Shown one piece after another: positions 49,383 through 61,700 of a stretch of DNA of 64,000 nt. The stretch is from JAQBQH01 sp035607415 (GTDB lineage Bacteria; Myxococcota_A; Polyangia; Palsa-1104), in the NCBI GenBank assembly GCA_035607415.1, contig DATNAQ010000179.1:1-64000 (forward strand), given 5' to 3'. The translations under genes and the position numbers were made by a program. Each line of letters starts with the position of its first letter. Position 1 is the stretch's first letter. The notes below the pieces were generated by a model. That model saw nothing but the letters and a program-made list of their open reading frames with translations. It searched no databases and was not told where the DNA came from.

Positions 49383-50012
49383 ATGTCGCTCGACCTCACG
49401 ACCATCGCGCCCCGCCCGCCCGAGCAGCTCGGCGACATCGAGCTCCTCTCGATCGCTCTCAACCGCAAGCCCTCGGCCGCCGCGATCCTCCTCGATCGCT
49501 TCGGCGGCATCCATGGCCTGGCGCGCGCCGCACCGACGGATCTAATAGATGCGCGCGTCCCGCTGAGCCGCTCCGCCCAGCTCTTCGCCGCGCTCGAGCT
49601 CGGCCGCCGCACGCTCGCCGAGCCGCTCCATCACGGCACCGCGCTCACCGACGCGCGCCACGCCGAGCAGTGGTTGCACGCCCGCCTTTCGCACCGCGAC
49701 CAGGAGGAGCTGCACGTCATCGGCCTCGACGTGCGCCACCGCGTGCTCCTCGAGTTCGTCGCCGCCATTGGAAGCGTCTCCGAGGTCCAGGTCGATCCGC
49801 GCAACGTGTTCCGCCGCCTCGTCCGCGAGAACGCGTCCGCCACCATCGTCGTGCACAACCACCCGTCGGGCACCGCCGAGCCGAGCGACTCCGACGTCGA
49901 GCTCACCCGCCGGCTCGGCGCCGCCGGCGACCTCGTCGGGGTCAAGCTGCTCGATCACATCATCGTCGCCCGCGGCGGCGCCTTCAGCTTCGCCCGCCAC
50001 GGCCGGATGTGA
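49383..50012 (+). CDS. radC: RadC family (JAB/MPN-type) protein
   Basis: The 209-residue product has a shortened N-terminal HhH-like part (DIELLSIALNRKPSAAAILLDRFGGIHGLARA) and the MPN domain: ELHVIGLDVRHRVLLE, FRRLVRENASATIVVHNHPSGTAEPSDSDVELTRRLGAAG with the metal motif HNHPSG…S…D, and LLDHIIVARGGAFSFA. Despite its name the family's role in repair is doubtful; it is a predicted metalloprotease. ATG 49383 is chosen; the frame upstream to 49251 is open but has no support. Confidence 0.9.
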   Translation: MSLDLTTIAPRPPEQLGDIELLSIALNRKPSAAAILLDRFGGIHGLARAAPTDLIDARVPLSRSAQLFAALELGRRTLAEPLHHGTALTDARHAEQWLHARLSHRDQEELHVIGLDVRHRVLLEFVAAIGSVSEVQVDPRNVFRRLVRENASATIVVHNHPSGTAEPSDSDVELTRRLGAAGDLVGVKLLDHIIVARGGAFSFARHGRM

Positions 50013-50035
50013 GCGGGACCATGCGCGCAAGAATG

Positions 50036-50064
50036 TTGGACACCCGATCGGCGTTGTATACGAT
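50036..50064 (+). promoter_or_regulatory. Putative promoter of the PorV/FadL-like gene
   Basis: TTGGAC (50036-50041) and TACGAT (50059-50064) with a 17-bp spacer. The predicted start, about 50071, would leave a leader of only about 5 nt before ATG 50076. Confidence 0.5.
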
Positions 50065-50075
50065 GGGCCCGTCGG

Positions 50076-51041
50076 ATGCGCCTCCTCGTTCCCGTCGCCG
50101 TACTCGTGTCGCTGGTCACGTTCGCCTCGCCGGCGCGCGCGCAATACGACTTCGTCGGCGTCCGCGCGATGGGCATGGGCGAGGCACAGCGCGCGACCGC
50201 GACCGGCGCCTCCGCGGTGCTCATGAACCCGGCCGGCATGTCCCTCGTCAGGCAGTACGTCATCGAGGGCATGTACGGCATCAAGATCGAGAGCGTCGGC
50301 CACCACGCCAACCTCTCGGTGGTCGACTCGATCACCTCGCGCGTCGCCGCCGGCCTGTTCTACTCGTTCATCTACGAGACGCCGAAGATCGGCTTCAACT
50401 GGGCGGGCGGCAAGATCGACTCCGAGCAGATCACCCGCACCGGCCACGCTGCCGGCCTGTCGCTGTCGGTGCCGCTTGGCGATCACTTCATCATCGGCGC
50501 GACCGCGAAGTACCTGCACATCGACACCACCGCGCCGCTGCCGATGGGCACGGTGCCCGACCACCTCACGCTCGACTCCGTCAACAGCGTCACCTTCGAC
50601 ATCGGCATGATCCTGCGGCTCGGCCAGACCTTCAACATCGGGCTCATCGGCTACAACCTGTGGGATCACGGCAGCCGCGAGTCGCCGCTCTCGCTCGGCA
50701 TCGGCCTGGCCTACGTGCCGATTCCGGCCCTCAGCATCAACTTCGACACGGTGGTCAACTTCACCGGTTTCCAGAACTACCGGATCGACATGATGACCGG
50801 CAAGGTCACCCTCGATCAGCGCACCACGGCGCGGCTCGGCCCCGGCATCGAGTGGCTCGCCGGCAACAAGGTGCCGATCCGCGCCGGCGTCGTCTACGAC
50901 TCGGGTCTCCCAGCCACCTACCTCACGTTCGGGCTCGGCTATCTCTCGACTGCGTTCGGCGTCGACCTCAGCTATCGCGCCAAGGTCCAGGGGGGAATCG
51001 AGAATTTCCTCATGCTCGGCATCCGCATCTTCATCGACTAG
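50076..51041 (+). CDS. PorV/FadL-like outer-membrane barrel protein
   Basis: The 321-residue product has a signal peptide (VPVAVLVSLVTFASPARAQ) and the start VGVRAMGMGEAQRATATGASAVLMNPAGMS, typical of FadL/PorV/UPF0164-type barrels. Alternating strands follow (AGLFYSFIYETPKIGFNWAGG, LSLSVPLGDHFIIGATAKYLHI, TFNIGLIGYNLWDHG, YLTFGLGYLSTAFGVDLSY), with a C-terminal MLGIRIFID ending. It may transport hydrophobic compounds or anchor other surface proteins. The sigma-factor gene follows 51 bp later under its own predicted promoter. Confidence 0.82.
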   Translation: MRLLVPVAVLVSLVTFASPARAQYDFVGVRAMGMGEAQRATATGASAVLMNPAGMSLVRQYVIEGMYGIKIESVGHHANLSVVDSITSRVAAGLFYSFIYETPKIGFNWAGGKIDSEQITRTGHAAGLSLSVPLGDHFIIGATAKYLHIDTTAPLPMGTVPDHLTLDSVNSVTFDIGMILRLGQTFNIGLIGYNLWDHGSRESPLSLGIGLAYVPIPALSINFDTVVNFTGFQNYRIDMMTGKVTLDQRTTARLGPGIEWLAGNKVPIRAGVVYDSGLPATYLTFGLGYLSTAFGVDLSYRAKVQGGIENFLMLGIRIFID

Positions 51042-51058
51042 CGCCCGCCGCATGCGCG

Positions 51059-51086
51059 GGAACTCTCGGCCCCCGGGATGGTCTAA
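51059..51086 (+). promoter_or_regulatory. ECF-type promoter of the sigma-factor gene
   Basis: GGAACT (51059-51064) and GTCTAA (51081-51086) are 16 bp apart, the consensus of group RpoE/ECF promoters (GGAAC … TCTRA). The start would fall at about 51092-51093, at the ATG itself. This indicates that the sigma factor drives its own gene. Confidence 0.65.
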
Positions 51087-51092
51087 GCTTCC

Positions 51093-51713
51093 ATGGGCGG
51101 ACGACCCGCGCCGCTCGCCATGACCACGCTTCGCGAACGCATGCTGATCCGCCGCCTGCAGCAGCGGGACGAGCGCGCGTTCGCCGAGGTCATGCGGCTC
51201 TATCAGCACAAGGTCTACAACGTCGTGTACCGCATGGTCGGCTCGCGCGAGGAGGCCGAGGACGTCGCGCAGGAAGTCTTCGTGACGGTGTTCAAGCATG
51301 TCGACACCTTCCGCGGCGACGCCAAGTTCTCGACGTGGCTGTACCGCATCGCCACCAACCACACGCGCAATCGCATGAAGTACCTCGGCCGTCGCGCGCA
51401 CAACCACACGAGCGAGCTCAACGACGCCGCCGAGCGCGAGCTGGCCGACTCGCAGCCGACCGCCATGCGCCCGCACATCGCGGGACCCGACGCCGTGCTC
51501 GAAGGGCTCCAGCTCGAGCGCGTGGTGCAGCAAGGCATCGCCGCCCTCGAGCCCGAGCACCGCGAGGTGCTCGTCCTGCGCGACGTCGAGAATCTGAGCT
51601 ACGACGAGATCGCGGCCATCACCGGAGTCGCCGAAGGTACCGTGAAGTCACGGCTTCACCGTGCCCGCCTGGCGCTCAAGGAGCACATGGCCAAGCATCT
51701 CGGGCAGGATTAG
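51093..51713 (+). CDS. ECF RNA polymerase sigma factor
   Basis: 206 residues. Region 2 is FAEVMRLYQHKVYNVVYRMVGSREEAEDVAQEVFVTVFKH, partly quoted by block: YQHKVYNVVYRM, AEDVAQEVFVTVF, FRGDAKFSTWLYRIATN. Region 4 has LEPEHREVLVLRDVENLSY and DEIAAITGVAEGTVKSRLHR with the helix-turn-helix. The ATG at 51093 fits a leaderless message from the ECF-type promoter; ATG 51120 is an alternative. The gene is followed 1 bp later by a zinc-binding anti-sigma gene, the usual pairing, so activity is probably held off by that membrane partner. Confidence 0.95.
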   Translation: MGGRPAPLAMTTLRERMLIRRLQQRDERAFAEVMRLYQHKVYNVVYRMVGSREEAEDVAQEVFVTVFKHVDTFRGDAKFSTWLYRIATNHTRNRMKYLGRRAHNHTSELNDAAERELADSQPTAMRPHIAGPDAVLEGLQLERVVQQGIAALEPEHREVLVLRDVENLSYDEIAAITGVAEGTVKSRLHRARLALKEHMAKHLGQD

Positions 51714-51714
51714 A

Positions 51715-52095
51715 ATGGATTACGGAGCCTTTGCATTGGACCACGCACGCGCGACCGAGCTCTTCAGCGCCTACTGGGACGAGGATCTGCCCGCGGCCGA
51801 CCTCAGTGCCCTCGAGGAGCACCTGAAGTCTTGCGTGGTCTGCCGTCGCGAGTACCAGACGTTCGAGCGTACGGTCGGCGCCGTGGGTCAGCTGCACCCG
51901 ATGATGGCGCCTCCCGACTTCGCCGAGAGCGTCCGCACGCGCATCCGCAAACGCTCGCGTGGCCGCTTCTTCAGCCCCCGAAAATTGGCCGAACGAATCC
52001 CCTACGAGCTCTTTTCACTCGTCATGCTGGGACTGATTCTCGCCATCTACATCGTCCTGCAGCTCTCCCATCCCACCAACCTCAAGCTGCCGTAG
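51715..52095 (+). CDS. Zinc-binding membrane anti-sigma factor
   Basis: The 126-residue product starts at ATG 51715, right after the sigma gene. The N-terminal ZAS domain has LEEHLKSCVVCRREY (H-x3-C-x2-C), with a further His candidate in DHARATELFSAYWDEDLP. One TM helix lies near the end (LFSLVMLGLILAIYIVLQL), leaving only about 10 residues outside. It should hold the ECF factor at the inner membrane. The external part is too short for a sensor, so another protein or redox/zinc loss may be the trigger. Confidence 0.9.
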   Translation: MDYGAFALDHARATELFSAYWDEDLPAADLSALEEHLKSCVVCRREYQTFERTVGAVGQLHPMMAPPDFAESVRTRIRKRSRGRFFSPRKLAERIPYELFSLVMLGLILAIYIVLQLSHPTNLKLP

Positions 52096-52121
52096 CAGCT
52101 CGCCCGACCGTCCCCTGCTGC

Positions 52122-52340
52122 TTACTTCGGCTCGTTGAAGAAGAGCGTGATCGCCAGGCAGTGGAACGCCTCGTCGCTCGACTGGGTCACGATCTTGTCG
52201 ACGATTTCCACGCCTGGGTGTGCCGACAACCACAGGGTGATCTTCTCACCGAGTTGATCGCGCTCCTGCGCCATCGTCGCCGAGAAGACCTTTACGCCGT
52301 TGAACTGGCGGTTGTTGCTGCCGCTTGAGCTCGATGCCAT
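52122..52340 (-). CDS. Small hypothetical protein (72 aa)
   Basis: A soluble protein with a Ser/Asn-rich start (MASSSSGSNNRQFNG), then VKVFSATMAQERDQLGEKITLWLSAHPG and VEIVDKIVTQSSDEAFHCLAITLFFN. The pattern of two strands and a helix resembles small ferredoxin-like proteins, but no family is recognised. AGGAG lies about 12 nt before the ATG, 14 bp after the LeuA-like gene, so it is the last gene of the metabolic operon. Confidence 0.65.
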   Translation of the reverse strand: MASSSSGSNNRQFNGVKVFSATMAQERDQLGEKITLWLSAHPGVEIVDKIVTQSSDEAFHCLAITLFFNEPK

Positions 52341-52354
52341 CAGACTTCGTACTC

Positions 52355-53668
52355 CTACGCGCTCGTGGCGCTGCTTGACGGGTCGCCCCCCCCGGAGGCT
52401 CTAAACTCTTTGATGATCAGTTGGACCTCATCCTCGGTCAGAAGATGGTCCGTGGCTTTCGCCGCGCCGAGGATCTGCTTCACCAACGTCCCTTCCGGCT
52501 CGATGTGCCGCTTGCGCAGCCAGTAGATGACGTTGGACTCACCACTCATATGTCCGATCTCGATCTCTTGTTCCCGCCCGAACACGCCCGCCGGTACGCC
52601 GGAGTAGATTCGATCCGCCAGGAACGCGTGGCCCTTCTTCTCGGCCTTGATGATCGCTGCGGCGTGCACGCCCGTCGCCGTCCGAAACGCATCTGCCCCG
52701 ACGAGCGGATAGTTGTACGGGATTTGTACCCGAGTTGCTTTCGCCGTCAAGCGGCAGAGCAACAGAAGCTTCGATAAATCGCGATCGGGTAGCTCCCCGA
52801 GCAGCTTCAGATTGACCAGTGTTTGATCCAGTGAGGCGTTTCCGACGCGCTCGCCGATGCCGAGGATGGTGCCGTGCGCGCGGTCGGCGCCGCACTCGAG
52901 CGCCACGATCGTGTTGGTGACGCCGAGCCCACGGTCGTTGTGCCCATGCCAGTCGATACCGACTTGTACGCCCATCGACGCGATGAAGTTCCGCGTCCAC
53001 TGCAGGAGGTTCTTGATGCCGTCGGGCGTCGCGTGGCCGACCGTGTCGCAGATGCAGAGGCGCGTCGCGCCATGCTCGATGGCGTTGCGGAAGAGGACCG
53101 CGAGCACCTCGGGCCGCGAGCGCGTGGTGTCTTCCGTGACGTAGGTGCAGGGCAGCCCGTTCTTGACCGCGAAGTCGATCGCCTCCGCCGACTTCTTGAG
53201 CATGAAGTCGAGGTTCCAGTCCTCGGCGTAGAGGCGGATCGGCGACGAGCCGATGAAGGCCATGACCTCGATCGGCGTGCCGAGCTTCTGCGAGATCTCG
53301 ACGATGGGCGCGATGTCGGCGACGACGGTGCGGGCCGCGCACGCCGGCTTGATGCGCAGCTTGCTGTCGCGGATTTCGCGCCCCAGCTCGTAGACGTCCT
53401 CCTGCGCGCGCCGGCCGGCGCCGGGCAGCCCGATGTCGATGTTCTCGACGCCGACATCGTTCATCAGGTTCAGGATCTTGAGCTTGTCCTCGATCTTCGG
53501 ATCGACCACCGACGGACACTGCACGCCGTCGCGCAGCGTCTCGTCGAAGAACGAGATCTTGTGCTTGAAGAGCGAGCCGCGCCGCTCGAGCGAGTTCCAG
53601 TCGTAGATGATGTCGGCCTCTGTCACTTCCGAAGGCGACTTGCTCAATACGCCGGACTTCTCGTTCAT
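52355..53668 (-). CDS. LeuA-like acyl-CoA/2-oxoacid synthase (HMGL-like)
   Basis: The 437-residue TIM-barrel enzyme of the isopropylmalate/homocitrate/citramalate synthase family has ISFFDETLRDGVQCPSVVDP (R-D at the metal site), DIGLPGAGRRAQEDV, DWHGHNDRGLGVTNTIVALE (H-x-H metal site), GIGERVGNASLDQ and ATGVHAAAIIKAE. The C-terminal regulatory LeuA dimer domain is absent. The reaction joins an acyl-CoA to a 2-oxoacid; which one is unclear. It sits in an operon with thiolase and an aconitase-superfamily fusion, so a 2-oxoacid chain-elongation step is plausible. Confidence 0.88.
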   Translation of the reverse strand: MNEKSGVLSKSPSEVTEADIIYDWNSLERRGSLFKHKISFFDETLRDGVQCPSVVDPKIEDKLKILNLMNDVGVENIDIGLPGAGRRAQEDVYELGREIRDSKLRIKPACAARTVVADIAPIVEISQKLGTPIEVMAFIGSSPIRLYAEDWNLDFMLKKSAEAIDFAVKNGLPCTYVTEDTTRSRPEVLAVLFRNAIEHGATRLCICDTVGHATPDGIKNLLQWTRNFIASMGVQVGIDWHGHNDRGLGVTNTIVALECGADRAHGTILGIGERVGNASLDQTLVNLKLLGELPDRDLSKLLLLCRLTAKATRVQIPYNYPLVGADAFRTATGVHAAAIIKAEKKGHAFLADRIYSGVPAGVFGREQEIEIGHMSGESNVIYWLRKRHIEPEGTLVKQILGAAKATDHLLTEDEVQLIIKEFRASGGGDPSSSATSA

Positions 53669-53703
53669 GAGCCGCTCCTGCCTACCTGCGTCCTGCTTGC
53701 TGC

Positions 53704-54900
<1,197 letters not shown>

Positions 54901-54938
54901 CTTCGACCTCTCCTTGAGAATGTAACACCGATGCGTGT

Positions 54939-56945
<2,007 letters not shown>

Positions 56946-56970
56946 GCCGACTCCCGCGGTATATATAGCG

Positions 56971-57633
56971 ATGGTGGCTACGCCTAGTCCAGTCGTCGTG
57001 CTCGATTTCGATGGCACCGTGACGCAGAAGGACATTGGCGACGAGATCTGCGATCGCTTCGCTCCGCCGGCGTGGCGCGACATCGACGCCGCCTGGGTGC
57101 GCGACGAGATCTCGCTGCCTGACGCGCAGCGCAAGATGTGGGCGCTGGCGCGTGCCGAGCTGCCCGACGCGCTCGCGTATGCGCGCGAGATCGGGCACCT
57201 GAGGCCGGGCCTCGATGCGCTCCTCGCCGCGGCGCGGCGCGCGGGGGCCGCGGTGTGGCTGGCGTCGGGCGGGTTCGACTTCTACATCGAGGCGCTGCTC
57301 GGGCCGCGGCTCGGGGCGTTCGAGCGGCGGTACTTCAACGCCACGCGGTTCATCGACGGGCGCATCGAGGTCGACTTCCCGCATGCCGAGCTGGCGTGCG
57401 GGCGCTGCGCGGTGTGCAAAGGCAAGGTCTGCGACGCGGCGCGCGCCACCGGCCGGCCCATCGTCTTCATCGGCGACGGGGCGAGCGATCGCTGCGCCAT
57501 CGGGCGGGCGGACCGCATCTACGCCGTGCGCGGCTCGCTGCTCGAGCGGGCGTGCGGCGAGCGCGGAACCGAATGCCTGGCGTTCGAGGATCTGGCGGAG
57601 ATCGCCGCTACATTGACGCCGACGCGCACATGA
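56971..57633 (+). CDS. HAD-family phosphatase (MtnX/PSP-like)
   Basis: 220 residues. The HAD motifs are VVVLDFDGTVTQKDIG (nucleophile Asp at motif I), VWLASGGFDFYIEALL (motif II, Ser), and VFIGDGASDRCAIGRADRIYAV (motif IV, GDGxSD). CGRCAVCKGKVC in the middle is Cys-rich as in MtnX-type 2-hydroxy-3-keto-phosphatases. The reaction is phosphate-ester hydrolysis; substrate unknown. The ATG 56971 is preceded by TATATATA in the 25-bp gap to the divergent aconitase-like gene. The end overlaps the convergent lipoprotein gene by 26 bp. Confidence 0.85.
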   Translation: MVATPSPVVVLDFDGTVTQKDIGDEICDRFAPPAWRDIDAAWVRDEISLPDAQRKMWALARAELPDALAYAREIGHLRPGLDALLAAARRAGAAVWLASGGFDFYIEALLGPRLGAFERRYFNATRFIDGRIEVDFPHAELACGRCAVCKGKVCDAARATGRPIVFIGDGASDRCAIGRADRIYAVRGSLLERACGERGTECLAFEDLAEIAATLTPTRT

Positions 57634-58714
57634 TGAAGCCGGGCGCGTGGCAGGCGCCCATGAGGCACTGCAGGTCGGGCGCGCATTCGTGGTCGGACTG
57701 GCAGACGGCGTTGATGCCGCCCACGTAGTAGCAGTAGTTGCCGCTGGCGCAGAACAGGCCGTCGTCGCAGTCGGCGTCGGCGCCGCAATGGGCGAGCGGT
57801 CCGGCCTTCGCGCCCGGCACGGCGGCGCAGACGCCGCCCGTGCAGGCGTCGCTGGCGGCGCAGCCCGAGGCGATGGCGTTGGGATCGTCGACGCAAGCGG
57901 CGCCGGTGTCGAGCCAGGGCGCGCACAGGCCGCTCTCGCAGGTCATGCCGGCCTTGCAGGCGTCGGCCTTGGCGCAGGCGCCGCCGGCGTCCACGAGCGG
58001 CTCGCAGGTGCCGGTCTCGTTGCAATAGAGGCCGTCCTGGCAGGGCGGCAGGTTGGTGCCGCAGACGTCGTCGCGTTTGGTGCGCGGCAGCGGCGCGCAT
58101 TTTTCGTCGACGCAGACGAAGTCGAAGAGGCAGTTCTCGTCGACGAGGCAGGGCTTGCCCACGCCGACCTTGTGCACGCAGGTGCCGGTGTCGGAGCAGA
58201 AGTGCACCGACGGATCGCAGGTGACGTCGGGTGTGCCGCCGCTCTTCACGCACGGCGAGCCGGGCGAGGCGTAGGCGGTGCACGTGCCGCCGCAGTCGGG
58301 ATTCACGCACACGCCGCCGATGCACTCGTCGTCGCCCCAGCAGCTGTCGCCGTTGGCGACGGTGCCGGAGAGGACGCCGTGGCACTGGGTGAACAGATCT
58401 TCGCCCGCCTGCGCCGGCTCGCACGGCGCGTGCTCGACGGCTTTGAGGCAGGCGGCGGCGTTGTCGGGGTGAAAGTGCATGCGCCCGGCGGCGATCGACG
58501 AGGGCGCGTCGACCTCGCCGTTCATGACCAGCGTCAGCGGCGCGGGCGTGCCGCAGAGCGTGTTCGACTCGGTGCCGGCGACCTCGCCGCAACGGAGCTG
58601 CCGCTCGCACCAGCGCGTGTTCAGCTGGTCGCGGAAGTCGTTGAAGCTGCCGATCCCGCAGCCGCCGGCGATCGCGGCGGCGAAGATCGACATGAGGAGG
58701 AGCAGGCTACGCAT
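57608..58714 (-). CDS. Cys-rich repeat lipoprotein
   Basis: 368 residues. The signal peptide ends in FAAAIAGGC, a lipobox. The mature part starts with WCERQLRCGEVAG and continues with a chain of short Cys units such as CWGDDECIGGVCVNPDC, CLVDENCLFDFVCVDEKC, CAKADACKAGMTCESGLC, CGADADCDDGLFCASGNYC and CQSDHECAPDLQCLMGAC. It belongs to the same broad class as the lipoprotein at 19.5-20.7 kb, but the spacing of Cys differs. Surface location inferred. It is convergent with the HAD phosphatase gene. Confidence 0.8.
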   Translation of the reverse strand: MRSLLLLMSIFAAAIAGGCGIGSFNDFRDQLNTRWCERQLRCGEVAGTESNTLCGTPAPLTLVMNGEVDAPSSIAAGRMHFHPDNAAACLKAVEHAPCEPAQAGEDLFTQCHGVLSGTVANGDSCWGDDECIGGVCVNPDCGGTCTAYASPGSPCVKSGGTPDVTCDPSVHFCSDTGTCVHKVGVGKPCLVDENCLFDFVCVDEKCAPLPRTKRDDVCGTNLPPCQDGLYCNETGTCEPLVDAGGACAKADACKAGMTCESGLCAPWLDTGAACVDDPNAIASGCAASDACTGGVCAAVPGAKAGPLAHCGADADCDDGLFCASGNYCYYVGGINAVCQSDHECAPDLQCLMGACHAPGFIMCASASM

Positions 58715-58718
58715 CGCA

Positions 58719-61700
58719 TCACACGCAAATCGACAGCCCGAGCGCCTCGCGCGCCGCGAGGTATTCGTCGCTCAGCGCAAAATCGATGAGATCATTCTCC
58801 GCCCCCGGGGCCGCAGATGCCATGACGATCCGCACCGCCGTCGACAAATCGTTACAGAGCACCAGGCCCACGCGGTCCGCGGTGCGCGCCATGCCGCGCG
58901 TGTAGCGGCCGAGGTTGAGCGTGGCCTGCGCGCCGGCCATGATGCGCTCGCACGCGGGGGCGAGCTCGCGCACCAGGTGCGGGGCCGTCGTCGCCAGCGC
59001 GACGCGGACGGCGCGCACCTCGCCCTCGGCGTCGTCGACGCGCAGCGACGATTGCACCAGCGTCATCGCCGCCAGCACCGTCTGCTTGAGCTGGCGCGCG
59101 GGCAACGCGCCGGCGACGGCGCGCCCGGGCGAGAGATAGGTCAGCGCGCGGCCGAGGCGGAAGGCGAGGGCGGTGTAGTCGGCCTGCGCCAGCGACTGCG
59201 GGCCGGCGAGCAGCACCGGCGGACGCGCGGCGCCGACGTGCGACTCCTCGTCGAAGTCGCTGCGGCGATAGACGGGCGGCGCGGTCACCTCGAGCTGCGA
59301 CGCGACGTAGCCGAGCACGCGCGCGTACGGCGACGGCAGCATGGCGGCGTCGATCTGATCGTCGGGCCCGACGCCGAGCACGTCCCAGCCGACCGGCGGC
59401 TGCCAGACCGCGAACATGCGCGCGAACAGCTCCGACAGATCGCGATCGTCGTCGGGGTGGCGCACCATCTCGACGAGCGACAGGCCGCCGCGCACCGGCT
59501 GGATCGCGCGCGCGAGGAACGGCGGGCGGAAGCGGCGCGCGAACTCGGCGGCCATCTCGTCGGCGACGCCGCGCACGCCGAGCGCCGCGGCGACGACGAA
59601 GGCGGCATCCCAGCGCTCGCCGTCGAGGTGCAGCTTGAAGAGCGCGCGCCCCGGCTCCGCGTCCTCGGGCTGCAGGCGCCACGAGTCGCGCAGCGCGTGC
59701 GCCGCCTCGCGCCAGGTCTGCGGGCTCTCGGCGTAGAGCCGCGCCAGGGCCTCGCGCGGGCGCGGATCGTCGGGCGCGAGCTTGGCCGAGATCTCGTAGG
59801 CGACCTTGGCCGACTCCTTGTCGTCGAGCCGCGTGCGGTAGAGCTCGGCCAGGCGCCACCACAGGCGCAGCGCGCGCTCGGGATCGCGCGCGTCGCCGAG
59901 GCGGTGGATGAGCTTTCGGTACTGGCGCTCGAGCCGCTTGTGCTCGCCGCGGCGCAGGCAAGCGGCCTCGAGCGTGGTGAGCGCCTCGGCGCGCGCCGGA
60001 TCGGCCTCGAGCGCGCGCGTCAGGTGATCGATCGCGCGCGCGTCCTCGCCGGCGACGGCGGAGATGCGGCCGGCATATTCGTGCGCGCTCGTGTGGTCGG
60101 GATCGATCTCGAGCGCCGCCTTCAGGTGACGCCAGGCGGCGGACGCGGCGGCGGCGTTGGCCCCTTCGTTGTGGAAGATGGCCCAGCCGAGGAGCGCGTG
60201 ATAGTCGGCCTGATCGGGCGCCGCGGTGACGGCGCGCTCGAGCAGATCGGTCGCCGCGTCGGCGTCGCCGGCGGCCAGCTTCTCGACGGCGTTTTGCGCG
60301 AGCAGGTCGGCGTCGAGCGCCCCCTTCGACGGGCGCTTGTGCCGCTCGAGCTCGGCGTCGTAGGCCTGGCGCGACTCCTTCGCCGAGAGCGTCTCGAAGG
60401 CGGCGCGCAACATGGCGTGGATCTCCTCGATGCGCGCGTAGTCGCGGCCGAGATCGACGTCGGCGAAGCGCTCGAGGCGGAACTTGTCGTCGAGCGCGCG
60501 GTGCGCGGCTTCGATGGCGGCCGGCGTGGCGTCGCGGCGCACGCCGAGCGCCTGGTAGTGATCCTTGCCCTGCATGCCGAGGTACTGGTGCAGCACCTCC
60601 TGGCGCAGCGCTTCGACCGCCTCGTCGGTGGGCGGCTTGGCGCGCGGCGCCGGCGGCGCGGGATGCCCGGCGCTCGCGGGCATCTGCATCACGCCCGAGG
60701 TTTCGTCCTCGTCGTCGAACGGCGAGTGCACCTGGTCGAGATCGTCGTCGGGGATCGCCGGCACCGGGCCGGTGTCGTCGCCGAACAGCTTGTCGTAGAG
60801 GGTCTGCTCCCCTTGCGGCGGCGGATCGTGGATCGCCGACGCCACCGGCAGCCGCGAAAGCGCGATCGGATCGCTCTTCTCGGTGGGCGCTTTCTTGTCG
60901 ACGGTGGCGGACTCGATCTCGGCCATGCCGCAGGCGAAGAGCGCGTCGAGCTGCACCAGCATCGGCGTCGGATCGGCGCCGACGAGCAGCTCCTCGATGA
61001 GCGGCCGCCGCTGCAGCGCGGAGAGGCCCTTGTCGCCGAACACGCGCACGAACGTCTCGCGATGGCGCTCGGCGCGCAGCGTGAGCGCGATGCGGCCGCG
61101 CACCTGCGCCAGCTCCATCGCGATCTCGTCGACGTGCGCGGTCTTGTGCAGCCCGAAGAAGACCATGCGCGGCGTCTCCGCCGGCGTTTGCAGCGGCGCC
61201 GGCGGCGGTGGGCCCGGCGTGAGCATCCAGTCGCCGTCGCGCCAACGCAGGAGGTTCGTGATTTTCGCGCGCATCTGCGCGCCGAGCTGCTTCATCAGGT
61301 CCGCGTCGGTGATGAAGCCGAGCGCGACGAGCGCGTTGCCCAGGCGCTCCTGCGACTCCTGCGCGCGCTTGAGCGCCTGCTGATGGCGCCCCTCGTCGAG
61401 CACGCCGCGCGCGACCAGGAAGTGGCCGAGCGTCTCGGTGCGCAGGTTCGACGACGCCGTCACCGGCGTGCCGTGCACGAGCGCGATCTCTTTTTTGACC
61501 TTGCCGCGCTGCAGCGTGAGCGTGCCGGTGGTCTTCTTCTCCCACAGGTCGAGCAGCAATCGCGGCGGACGCTGCTCGGCGAGCGAGCCGACGGTCGGGA
61601 GCGCGCCGGTGGTCTTGTTGCGCGCGCCCGTCGAGGTGGCGTCGGGGCGCGCCGATTTACCGCCGGCGACGGCGTTGGCGTCGAGCAGCTTCCTGACCGC

